DNA of 64,000 nt from Haloplanus aerogenes (GTDB taxonomy: Archaea; Halobacteriota; Halobacteria; Halobacteriales; Haloferacaceae): contig NZ_CP034145.1 in the NCBI RefSeq assembly GCF_003856835.1, positions 1,302,001-1,366,000 of the forward strand. The letters run 5' to 3'. The translations under genes and the position numbers were made by a program. Positions 25,324 to 32,064 of this stretch are shown piece after piece. The notes beneath the pieces were generated by a model, which did not search any database, was not told where the DNA came from, and saw only the letters and a program-made list of their open reading frames with translations. Within the stretch, counting starts at the first letter, position 1. Each line of letters opens with the position of its first letter.

Positions 25324-25407
25324 CGACCGGATTGGTGCCCAGCGTCGGTAAACAGTTTGTGATCCCAAGTCGGTCGGTTTTTTACCGCGGTAACGAAAGG
25401 AGTCCCC

Positions 25408-26178
25408 ATGAGCCGTTCCGTGGGGGTCGTGATCCCCGCGTACCATCCGGACGTCGACCGCCTCGGGGCGTACGTCCGTGCCCTCCACGAGGCCGTCGGT
25501 CCCGAGGAGATCAGGGTCGAACTCGACGCGGCGACCCCTGATGTCCGGGACCGGATCGAGTCCCTCCCCGTCACGCTCCACGAGGCGTCGAGCCGCCGGG
25601 GCAAGGGCGCGGCGATCACCGCTGGCTTCGAAGCGCTGTCGACCGACGTACTCGCCTTCGCCGACGCCGACGGGAGCACGCCCGCCACCTCCATCGCGGA
25701 CGTGATCCGCCCGGTCGTCGACGGCGATGCCGACCTCGCGGCAGGGTCGCGTCGCCACCCCGACGCGACCGTTCAGTCTCACCAGACGGTCGCTCGCCGC
25801 TACCTCGGCGACGGCTTCGCGTGGCTCGCCCGTCGCCTCCTCGACATCCACCTCTACGACTACCAGTGTGGCGCGAAGGCGCTCACCAGCGACGCGTGGG
25901 ACCGCATCCGCCCGCACCTCCACGAACCCGGCTTCGCGTGGGACATCGAACTCCTCGCCGTCGCGGACGCGGTCGGCTGCCGGATCGTCGAGGTGCCCGT
26001 CGTCTGGGAGGACCGCCCCGAATCCACCGTCTCCCCCGTGCGGACGACGCTCCGCCTCGCCCGTGGGCTGGTCGTCTCCCGCCACCGAGCGCGTCTCCTC
26101 CGGAACGACCGCCTCCACTCGCTCCTCGACCGACCGCGTGAGTCGACGCCCGCGCTCGTCGACCGTGATCACCGATGA
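25408..26178 (+). CDS. Family 2 glycosyltransferase (dolichyl-phosphate sugar synthase type)
   Basis: A 256-residue cytoplasmic-face glycosyltransferase. VGVVIPAYHPDVDRLGA is the nucleotide-sugar N-terminus, RRGKGAAITAGFEAL the loop, AFADADGSTPATS the D-x-D metal motif, and YDYQCGAKALTSDAWD the acceptor side. It resembles dolichyl-phosphate glucosyl/mannosyl synthases. It overlaps the next gene (ATGA), which encodes GtrA, so it probably makes a dolichyl-phosphate sugar that GtrA flips or accompanies. N-terminal MSRSVGVVIP fits the ATG at 25408. Confidence 0.88.
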   Translation: MSRSVGVVIPAYHPDVDRLGAYVRALHEAVGPEEIRVELDAATPDVRDRIESLPVTLHEASSRRGKGAAITAGFEALSTDVLAFADADGSTPATSIADVIRPVVDGDADLAAGSRRHPDATVQSHQTVARRYLGDGFAWLARRLLDIHLYDYQCGAKALTSDAWDRIRPHLHEPGFAWDIELLAVADAVGCRIVEVPVVWEDRPESTVSPVRTTLRLARGLVVSRHRARLLRNDRLHSLLDRPRESTPALVDRDHR

Positions 26179-26633
26179 GCGGCGGGCTGGGCAAACTGGA
26201 GGAACTCTACTCCGGGATTCGGTTCGGACAGTTCGTCTCCGTCGGCGCCGTCGGCGCCACTGCAGAGACTATCGTCGTCGCCATTCTGACCGCTGGCTAC
26301 GGATTCGTCCCGCAACTCGCCAAGGCCGTCGGCGCCGAGGTGTCGATCACCCTCATGTTCCTCATCAACGACCGGTGGACGTTCGCGGAAGCCGGGGCAG
26401 CGGGGTTGCTCCCTCGATTCCGGCGCTACCTCAAGTCGCATCTCGTGCGTGCTGGTGGGTTGATCGTCGGCTTCGCCGTCCTGACGGCGTTGACTTCGTG
26501 GACCGACATCCGACTCGTCATCGCGGGCGCCGACCTCTGGCCGACGGTGGCGAACGCCATCGGTATCGGGTGTGGGATGCTCCTCAACTACCTCACCGAG
26601 GGGCTGTTCACGTGGCGGGTCGGTGCCGAGTGA
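26175..26633 (+). CDS. GtrA family membrane protein
   Basis: A 152-residue protein with four transmembrane helices, of the GtrA/DPMS flippase-like family. The first helix region FGQFVSVGAVGATAETIVV and NDRWTFAEAG segment match the family. GtrA proteins work with GT2 enzymes in moving polyprenyl-phosphate sugars across the membrane. It is translationally coupled to the preceding GT2 gene. An unusual 62-nt palindrome begins 8 nt after its stop. Confidence 0.88.
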   Translation: MSGGLGKLEELYSGIRFGQFVSVGAVGATAETIVVAILTAGYGFVPQLAKAVGAEVSITLMFLINDRWTFAEAGAAGLLPRFRRYLKSHLVRAGGLIVGFAVLTALTSWTDIRLVIAGADLWPTVANAIGIGCGMLLNYLTEGLFTWRVGAE

Positions 26634-26641
26634 TAGGGATC

Positions 26642-26703
26642 ATCGTAACTGTTCATAGATTCTCGCTCGACCGTCCCAGCGAGAATCTATCGTGACTTCC
26701 GAT
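26642..26703. repeat. Palindromic element, copy 1
   Basis: A perfect 13-bp stem, ATAGATTCTCGCT (26655-26667) and its complement (26678-26690), encloses a 10-nt loop CGACCGTCCC. The flanks GTAACTGTT and CGTGACTT extend the similarity with copy 2 at 29307-29372. It begins 8 nt after the gtrA stop, where it could end transcription or mark a repeat insertion. Confidence 0.7.
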
Positions 26704-26784
26704 GAACTCTATAAACGCGTGCGCTGATCGACATCCGGTACGCGAATCACAACCCTTAATGCCGCGACTGGATTCGACTCTGGT

Positions 26785-26859
26785 AGCGGGATGGGATAGC
26801 CAGGAGATTCCGCCGGGCTCATAACCCGGAGATCGGTAGTTCAAATCTACCTCCCGCTA
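26785..26859 (+). tRNA. Initiator tRNA-Met (anticodon CAT)
   Basis: A 75-nt tRNA with all four arms. Acceptor stem AGCGGGA pairs with TCCCGCT plus discriminator A; anticodon stem CCGGG/CCCGG with loop CTCATAA places CAT at 26820-26822; T arm GGTAG TTCAAAT CTACC. The A1:U72 pair and three consecutive G:C pairs in the anticodon stem are the hallmarks of initiator tRNA. No intron is visible and CCA is not encoded. A T-rich run follows at once (TATTTTT), a probable termination signal. Confidence 0.95.
26839..26857 (+). repeat. tRNA 3'-end repeat, original copy inside the tRNA
   Basis: GTTCAAATCTACCTCCCGC, the 3' end of the tRNA, has a near-exact direct copy at 26988-27006 (18 of 19 bases) and an inverted partial copy at 26926-26937. 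Sites of this kind are used for integration of mobile elements. Confidence 0.6.
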
Positions 26860-27047
26860 TTTTTCGAGCGATCACCTGCAACCGAGGAGCTCTGCGACGA
26901 GGGAGCCGGTCGCTCGAAAATACCCGTAGATTTGAACCAGACGAGTCGCAGCCCGCGCAGCGAAGCGAGCAGGAACGTCTCGGCGTCGTTCAAATCTACC
27001 GCCCGCAGTCGCTCACTTTTAACACTCACCGCCGAGACGCCACACCC
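26860..27047. other. Gap holding tRNA-derived repeats and a small inverted repeat
   Basis: The first 80 nt hold an exact 11-bp inverted repeat, TTTTCGAGCGA (26861-26871) and TCGCTCGAAAA (26910-26920). Next comes GTAGATTTGAAC (26926-26937), the inverted tRNA 3' motif; together the two inverted segments mirror the tRNA end plus its T-rich trailer. A direct copy of the tRNA 3' end sits at 26988-27006. There is no convincing gene. A TATA-like CTTTTAAC near 27015 probably serves the next gene. Confidence 0.6.
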
Positions 27048-27272
27048 ATGGTCCCCCTCCAGATGGGTCTCCCCGGTGGTCCAGAGCTGTTGATAATCGG
27101 TATCATCCTCCTCGTCATCCCGTTCGTCATGGCCTACTGGGTCTACACGGACGCGGAGAAACGCGGCGACGACCGGGCGGCGTTCTGGGCGCTCGCCGTC
27201 GGCGGCCTCACCTTCCTCACCTTCTTCGGCGGACTGCTCGCGCTCGTGGTGTACGTCTGGCAGCGCGACTAA
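27048..27272 (+). CDS. Small two-helix membrane protein
   Basis: A 74-residue protein with two transmembrane helices (about 13-33 and 47-68). The loop between them, YTDAEKRGDDRAAFWALAVG, is typical of haloarchaeal small membrane proteins whose function is unknown. A second ATG at 27063 (MGLPGGPEL) is an equally possible start. A large hairpin occupies the gap to the convergent Rieske gene. Confidence 0.72.
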   Translation: MVPLQMGLPGGPELLIIGIILLVIPFVMAYWVYTDAEKRGDDRAAFWALAVGGLTFLTFFGGLLALVVYVWQRD

Positions 27273-27275
27273 GGA

Positions 27276-27338
27276 GCGTTCGTAACTGTTCGCACGCCGG
27301 ACTGCACGCAATCTTGCGATCCGGCGACGTACGAACGC
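27276..27338. terminator. Large hairpin between convergent genes
   Basis: Three nested stems, GCGTTCGTA/TACGAACGC, CGCCGGA/TCCGGCG and CGCAA/TTGCG, fill almost all of the 70-nt gap between the small membrane protein and the Rieske gene. Its symmetry would let it act on both strands. A role in 3'-end formation is inference. Confidence 0.5.
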
Positions 27339-27342
27339 GCCG

Positions 27343-27765
27343 TTAGAACTCGACGTTCGAGGTGTTCGACGGCCCGTCGTCGCCGTCGTCCATGGGTCCG
27401 CTCTCGACGAACGTGTAGTCCTCGTCGGTCAGGTACACGTCGCCGTCGTCGACGGTCGTGTCGACGGCTTCGAGCGTGGCGCCATCGCACGGTCCGAACG
27501 TGCAGTAGCCGGTGTCGGCCTCGAAGTACGCGCCGTGGTTCGCACAGACGAGTTCGCCGTCGCGCATCGGGGCGCCGTCCCCTTTGTCCAGCCGTACGTC
27601 CAGCAGGTGCCGACAGTAGTTCAACCAGCCACGCACCCCGTCCTCGGTTCGGACGAGGACTGCCTCACGCCGGTCGCCCTCGTCGTCGCGGACGGTGAAG
27701 AGGTAGGTCGTATCGGCGGGCACGGCGTCGAGCGACGTGATCCGAGAATCGGGTGCCAGCGCCAT
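27343..27765 (-). CDS. Rieske [2Fe-2S] domain protein
   Basis: A 140-residue soluble protein with one Rieske domain. The cluster ligands are CRH in NYCRHLLDVRLDKG and CANH in ELVCANHGAYFEAD, so two cysteines and two histidines are present. It is a stand-alone ferredoxin-like Rieske protein as often seen in haloarchaea; no oxygenase partner is nearby. It begins MALAPDSRITSLDAVP at ATG 27763-27765; the upstream extension is proline/arginine/serine-rich and is not coding. A TATA box sits 29 nt upstream, so the transcript is leaderless. Confidence 0.87.
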   Translation of the reverse strand: MALAPDSRITSLDAVPADTTYLFTVRDDEGDRREAVLVRTEDGVRGWLNYCRHLLDVRLDKGDGAPMRDGELVCANHGAYFEADTGYCTFGPCDGATLEAVDTTVDDGDVYLTDEDYTFVESGPMDDGDDGPSNTSNVEF

Positions 27766-27789
27766 CGCCCGTCCGTATCGGGCGACGGG

Positions 27790-27797
27790 ATATATAC
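27790..27797 (-). promoter_or_regulatory. TATA box of the Rieske gene
   Basis: GTATATAT on the minus strand centres about 29 nt upstream of the ATG at 27765, implying a leaderless mRNA. Confidence 0.55.
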
Positions 27798-27811
27798 TCC
27801 GCGTTCGACCG

Positions 27812-28687
27812 TTAGTCGTCCCCGACGACACGTTCGTCGTACAGGTGTGCGAGGAGGCGGGTAAGGGGACCGCCACCCACAGCCACGCCGTCGAGTCGCG
27901 CGACGGGGCGGACGCCAGCGGTCGGTTCCGCGACGAACGCCTCGTCGGCCGCGCGGAAGTCGGCGGGCGTGTAGTCGCCCTCGACGACGGGGAACCCCTC
28001 GGCTCGGGCGAGGTCACGGACGACCGCCCGCGTCGCCGTCCGTGCCGGCCAGTCGTCCAGCGCCGGCAGGCGGAGGGCGTCGTCCGCGACGAAGACGGGA
28101 TCGCTTGCCGTCCCGCCCACGACGTGTGCCTCGTCAGCGAGAAGCAGTGCCTCGTCCGCCGGGTCGTCGTCCGGCGGCGCGGCCTGCCGGAGTTCGGCCT
28201 GCGCGCGCACCGCGTCGAGGCGGTTGTGCGTGACGGGGGCAGCGGGCACCGCTACCGGTCCGATCGGTCGGGTGCGGACGGTCTGGAGCGCCACGGGGGT
28301 GCGTTCGCTCGACAGCGGGTCGACCGTCACCACGACCGTCGGATCGGGGTCGGTCGGCGGCCGAGCGCGATCCAGCAGGCTGGAACTGGCTGTCCTCTGC
28401 TCGCGTCCGCGGGTGATCGACAGATGGACGAGCGCGTCGTCCGGATCGTTGGCGGCGAGCGTCTCGGCTACGCGGTCCCGCAGCTCCGCGGCATCGACCC
28501 CGGGGTCGAATCCGAGCGCGTCACACGCGTCGAGTAGGCGGTCGACGTGGGCCTGCCACGCGACGGGCGTCCCGTCGACGGCGCGGAGGGGTTCGCGGAC
28601 GGCGTCCCCGAAGGAGAGACCGCGGTCGTCGACCGGGAGCGCCGCGGCCTCGGCGTCGACGAGGCTCCCGTCGACGTAGTACTGCAT
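27812..28687 (-). CDS. Class IV aminotransferase-fold protein (PabC-like), catalytically degenerate
   Basis: A 291-residue protein with the class IV PLP fold, closest in feel to aminodeoxychorismate lyase (RGLSFGDAVREPLRAVDG, DPVFVADDALRLPALDD). The family's K-x-x-N segment holds the Schiff-base lysine; here the aligned residues read PVTHNRLDAV, so the lysine is valine. The E-G-T/S-S-N motif has become VGGTASDP and the L-P-G-x-T-R loop is ARTATR. It is probably inactive or has a new role. It abuts the HHH gene with no gap. No pabA or pabB gene is present nearby. ATG at 28685-28687. Confidence 0.82.
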   Translation of the reverse strand: MQYYVDGSLVDAEAAALPVDDRGLSFGDAVREPLRAVDGTPVAWQAHVDRLLDACDALGFDPGVDAAELRDRVAETLAANDPDDALVHLSITRGREQRTASSSLLDRARPPTDPDPTVVVTVDPLSSERTPVALQTVRTRPIGPVAVPAAPVTHNRLDAVRAQAELRQAAPPDDDPADEALLLADEAHVVGGTASDPVFVADDALRLPALDDWPARTATRAVVRDLARAEGFPVVEGDYTPADFRAADEAFVAEPTAGVRPVARLDGVAVGGGPLTRLLAHLYDERVVGDD

Positions 28688-29251
28688 CTAGCGTTCCTTG
28701 GCGCGGTCGATCCAGCGGCCGACCCGTTTCTCGGAGAGGTCGACCGCCTCGGCGAGTTCCGCCACGTCGGCGGCCGCGAGGTCGGCCACGGAGTCGACGC
28801 CCGCGTTCGACAGCCGTTCGGCGTACGCGGGGCCGATACCTTTGATGACCTCGACGGATTCGTCTCCGCCGGCCGTCGCTTCGGCTTCGGCTTCAGCCGC
28901 GGCATCTTCCTCCGCGTCCTCGATGTCGACGGTCGCCTCGTGTTCGCTCGTCGTCTCCCCCTGTGACTCGGATTCGGCGGTGTCGAGTTCCGTCTCGACG
29001 CTCTCGGTATCGACCGCTTCGGCGGGTTCGGCCGCCTCGCCTTCCCCGTCGACGAGCGACTCGGTCGACGCTGCCGCGTCCGTCCCGGCAGCGCTCGCCT
29101 CGTCGCTCTCGTCGGTCCCTTTGACGGCCGCTTCCGTCTCCGTGTTCGCCTCTCGTTCCACGCTGACGGTCGTCTCTCGCCGGTCGTCGTCCGACGACGA
29201 CGACGAGTCACCCAGTCCGAGCAACGACAGGAGCGTGTCCAATAGTCCCAT
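28688..29251 (-). CDS. Helix-hairpin-helix domain protein with disordered acidic N-terminus
   Basis: A 187-residue protein. Residues 1-12 form a hydrophobic helix (MGLLDTLLSLLGLGD), residues 15-125 are low-complexity Glu/Ser/Ala/Thr, and the C-terminal 60 residues contain an HhH DNA-binding unit (VIKGIGPAYAERLSNAG, VDSVADLAAADV, KRVGRWIDRAKER). The acidic linker is typical of haloarchaeal proteins. Its stop codon directly abuts the start of the PabC-like gene. Possible DNA/RNA-binding role; the target is unknown. Confidence 0.8.
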   Translation of the reverse strand: MGLLDTLLSLLGLGDSSSSSDDDRRETTVSVEREANTETEAAVKGTDESDEASAAGTDAAASTESLVDGEGEAAEPAEAVDTESVETELDTAESESQGETTSEHEATVDIEDAEEDAAAEAEAEATAGGDESVEVIKGIGPAYAERLSNAGVDSVADLAAADVAELAEAVDLSEKRVGRWIDRAKER

Positions 29252-29306
29252 TGCCGAAAGTTACGGCGGCCCGATACTTAAAAACATTCGAGGCGGGTCG
29301 TCGGGA

Positions 29307-29372
29307 GTATCGTAACTGTCGATAGATTCTCGCCGGGACGGTCAGGCGAGAATCTATCGTGACTTTCGATAC
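29307..29372. repeat. Palindromic element, copy 2
   Basis: Core stem GATAGATTCTCGCC (29321-29334) pairs with GGCGAGAATCTATC (29345-29358) around loop GGGACGGTCA. With the flanks the arms reach 28 nt with about 24 complementary positions. It lies four bases after the aroE stop, on the other side from the HHH gene start. The flanks match copy 1 in the same orientation, but the loop matches its reverse complement. Confidence 0.7.
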
Positions 29373-29375
29373 TTC

Positions 29376-30194
29376 CTACCCGAGGTGGGATCGAAGGGCG
29401 GCGTTCATCGCGTCGACGGGGGCGTCCCGACCCGTCCAGTGTTCGAAGGCGACGACACCCTGAAAGAGGAGCATCCATCCGCCGTCGATGGTGGTCGCGC
29501 CGACGCCCGCGGCGTCCCGGAGCAGGCGCGTCTCGACCGGCGCGTACACCGCGTCGAGGACGGCCAGATCGCCGTGGAGCAGCTCGGCGGGCACCGGCGT
29601 CTCGTCTTCCTCCATCCCGACGCTCGTCGCGTTGACGAGAACGTCGGCGGCGGGAACCCGGTCGGCGAGGGTGTCGAGGCCGCCGCCGGTCACCGTCGCC
29701 GCGGCGCCCTCGCGCACGTCGGCCGCGAGCGACTCGGCCGTGTCCACCGTTCGGTTGGCGATGTGGACGGTGTCGCAGGCGTCGGCGAGGGTGAAGGCCA
29801 CGGCCCGACCGGCGCCGCCGGCGCCGACGACGACGGCGTCCGTGCCGGCGAGCGACACGTCGTGGTGGTCGAACGCTCGCCGCACACCCGCGGCGTCGGT
29901 GTTGTAGCCGCGCGGCGGATCGGTCGAGAAGTCGACCGTGTTGACTGCGCCGATGCGCGTGGCGAGATCGTCGGGGTCGACGAGGTCGAGAACGTCCTGT
30001 TTGAACGGGATGGTGACGTTGAGGCCGTCGATTCCGAGGGCGGCCGCGCCCTCGATGGCGTCTTCGACGGCGTCGGCGTCGGGTTCGAAAGTGACGTATC
30101 TGGCGTCTATTCCCAACTCGTCGTAGGCCGCCTCGTGCATCGGCGGCGACAGCGAATGGCCGACGGGGTTGCCGATCAGGCCGAAGACGTGCAT
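29376..30194 (-). CDS. aroE: Shikimate dehydrogenase
   Basis: Reduces 3-dehydroshikimate to shikimate with NADPH in aromatic biosynthesis. [14 protein letters not shown] binds the substrate, [13 protein letters not shown] carries the catalytic lysine, and [18 protein letters not shown] is the NADP-binding turn, followed by [10 protein letters not shown]. The length of 272 residues is standard. Start ATG at 30192-30194. It is a single gene; the palindrome copy 2 follows its stop. Confidence 0.95.
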   Translation of the reverse strand: MHVFGLIGNPVGHSLSPPMHEAAYDELGIDARYVTFEPDADAVEDAIEGAAALGIDGLNVTIPFKQDVLDLVDPDDLATRIGAVNTVDFSTDPPRGYNTDAAGVRRAFDHHDVSLAGTDAVVVGAGGAGRAVAFTLADACDTVHIANRTVDTAESLAADVREGAAATVTGGGLDTLADRVPAADVLVNATSVGMEEDETPVPAELLHGDLAVLDAVYAPVETRLLRDAAGVGATTIDGGWMLLFQGVVAFEHWTGRDAPVDAMNAALRSHLG

Positions 30195-30231
30195 GGTTCT
30201 CCGTGCGCCGAACCGGACAAAAGCCCTTTCC

Positions 30232-31407
30232 CTAGTGGCCGGCGCCTGCTGCCGAAATCCCGATCACGAACACGTGATACAGGAGGACGACGAGGAAGAG
30301 CGCGTAGAACGCGCCGCCGATGAGGAAGGGGTACGGACTCATGTTCCCTTCCTTGATGTTGCGTGCGCGGAGGTAGAGGATGCTACCGCTGATGATGGCG
30401 AGAATTGCCGAGAAGGCGTTGAGGAAGCCGGTCGTCCCCCACGTGAGCGAGAGGTCCCACGAGGTAAAGAGAATGCCGAGGGTGACGGGAAGGGTACCCT
30501 GAAACGCCATCGCGCCCGAGATGTTCCCGAGGGCGAGGGTGTCCTTGTCCCGCGAAATCCAGATGATGCTGTTGAACTTCTCGGGGAGTTCGGTCGCCAG
30601 CGGCGCGATGAGGAGGGCGATCACCGCGGCTGGAATGTTGAGAATCTCCTCGGAGACCCACGTCGTCTGCCCGACGAACATGTGCGCGCCGGCGATGATG
30701 ATGCCGAGTGCACCGAGCGTCTGGAGGACGACGAGGACGGTGTTGGGGTCGTCGGCGTGGTTCCCCGTTTTGCCCGAGGTCAACCGCTCGCTGAGGCCTT
30801 CGACGAGTTCGCCGAGGTGGAGTTCCTCCAGTTCCTCGCCCTCGACGAGTTCACCGCTCCGGAGCGACAGGACGAGGTAGACGAGATACAGCAGGACGAG
30901 GAGGATACCGATGGCGATGCCGAAGAGTTCGTTCGTGATGATCGCGGCGAGGAAGGCGAGCGTGTAGCCGACGAGGAAGAAAGAGAGGTCGCGCTGGGTC
31001 GCCTCCTCGTTGAAATGCATCTGCGCGCCGAAGTTGCGTCGCCCGCTGAAGTAGAGCACACTCGCCCCGACGAGGAACATGGCGATGGTCGAGAGCATGA
31101 ACGGGGCGCCGAGGATGGCGCCGACGCCGACGGCGTCGGCCGCTTCCTGTGATCCCGACCCCATCACGGCCTGGAGGATAGCGATGACGGGGATCATCGT
31201 CTCCGGGAGTGCCGTCCCGACGGCCGCGAGGATGCTCCCGGTGGCGCTCTCGCTCACGCCGAGGCGGTGACCCAGCCACTCCACGCCGTTCGTGAAGATT
31301 TCGGCGCCGAGAAGCAACAGCATGAACGACACCACGAGCAGTGTCAGATTCGTTACCGTCGGGGGCAGTAGTTGCCCGACGACCAGCGTTAGCGGACTGG
31401 CAGACAT
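30232..31407 (-). CDS. Sodium:calcium antiporter family (CaCA) transporter
   Basis: A 391-residue membrane protein with about eleven helices in two repeats. The alpha-1 region is [16 protein letters not shown] and the alpha-2 region is [18 protein letters not shown], both with the Pro-Glu ion-binding pair; a second conserved strip is [16 protein letters not shown]. It has a long charged cytoplasmic loop between repeats ([20 protein letters not shown]). Probably exports Ca2+ or exchanges Na+/Ca2+. It starts at ATG 31405-31407. The gene is a paralogue of the shorter one at 18.9 kb. Confidence 0.88.
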   Translation of the reverse strand: MSASPLTLVVGQLLPPTVTNLTLLVVSFMLLLLGAEIFTNGVEWLGHRLGVSESATGSILAAVGTALPETMIPVIAILQAVMGSGSQEAADAVGVGAILGAPFMLSTIAMFLVGASVLYFSGRRNFGAQMHFNEEATQRDLSFFLVGYTLAFLAAIITNELFGIAIGILLVLLYLVYLVLSLRSGELVEGEELEELHLGELVEGLSERLTSGKTGNHADDPNTVLVVLQTLGALGIIIAGAHMFVGQTTWVSEEILNIPAAVIALLIAPLATELPEKFNSIIWISRDKDTLALGNISGAMAFQGTLPVTLGILFTSWDLSLTWGTTGFLNAFSAILAIISGSILYLRARNIKEGNMSPYPFLIGGAFYALFLVVLLYHVFVIGISAAGAGH

Positions 31408-31509
31408 TGTTGCCCGGCGGTTTCGAAGGGAGGTAGTTAAACCGTTTCATCCTCGGCTGTCGCGGCCGATCCCCCGACGTGACGGCCGCCGTCGCGGCGA
31501 CGACGCGCG

Positions 31510-31905
31510 TCAGGGAACGATCGTCGTGGGCACTTTCCCCGACTTCGACACCGTATTGGCGGCACTGCCGAGGAGGAATTTGCCGATCCGGCCGGTGCCG
31601 TGGTGGCCCATGACGACGTGGTCGTAGTCGCGATCCTCGACCAGTTCGAGGATGTCCTTCCCGACCTGATCCGAGGCTTTGAGGTTGTCGAGGCGGACGT
31701 CGCCGATGACCTCCGTCTCGGTCTGCAGCCCTTCAGCCTCCAGTACCTCCTCTACTTTCCCTTTCAGCCGTTCGGTGTCGGACCCCGGCGAGTCAGTGAA
31801 GTGGACGACATCGAGCGTCGCGTCGAACCGCTTCGCGAAGTCGGCCCCGAAGCCGAGCGCGCGCATGCTACACTTCGATCCGTCGACGGGCACGAGCACT
31901 TTCAT
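31510..31905 (-). CDS. Universal stress protein (UspA family)
   Basis: A 131-residue single-domain Usp. The nucleotide-binding G-2x-G-9x-G-S/T motif is GHHGTGRIGKFLLGSAA near the C-terminus, and MKVLVPVDGSKCSMRALGF is the usual strand-loop start, so it is the ATP-binding type. Function: adaptive response, exact role unknown. ATG at 31903-31905. It is divergent from dtdA. Confidence 0.92.
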   Translation of the reverse strand: MKVLVPVDGSKCSMRALGFGADFAKRFDATLDVVHFTDSPGSDTERLKGKVEEVLEAEGLQTETEVIGDVRLDNLKASDQVGKDILELVEDRDYDHVVMGHHGTGRIGKFLLGSAANTVSKSGKVPTTIVP

Positions 31906-32064
31906 GGGCCTGCCTCCTCGGCCTGCCGGAATAAGCGTTCCCCCATCGACGAACTTCCGCCGACGGCTGTCCGTCGGCCGGGGCGACCGCCGCTCCGAGA
32001 CGGCGACCCACTCGAACCGGTCGCAGTCGACAGTGTTATTCGCCGCCCCGGCCGACCTGCCGGC

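Noticed and set aside
26847-27311. A 154-residue minus-strand frame covering the tRNA-downstream gap
   Set aside because: It runs through repeated tRNA-derived DNA and antisense to the small membrane gene; no homologous domain is visible. The repeated segment is better explained as attachment-site remains.
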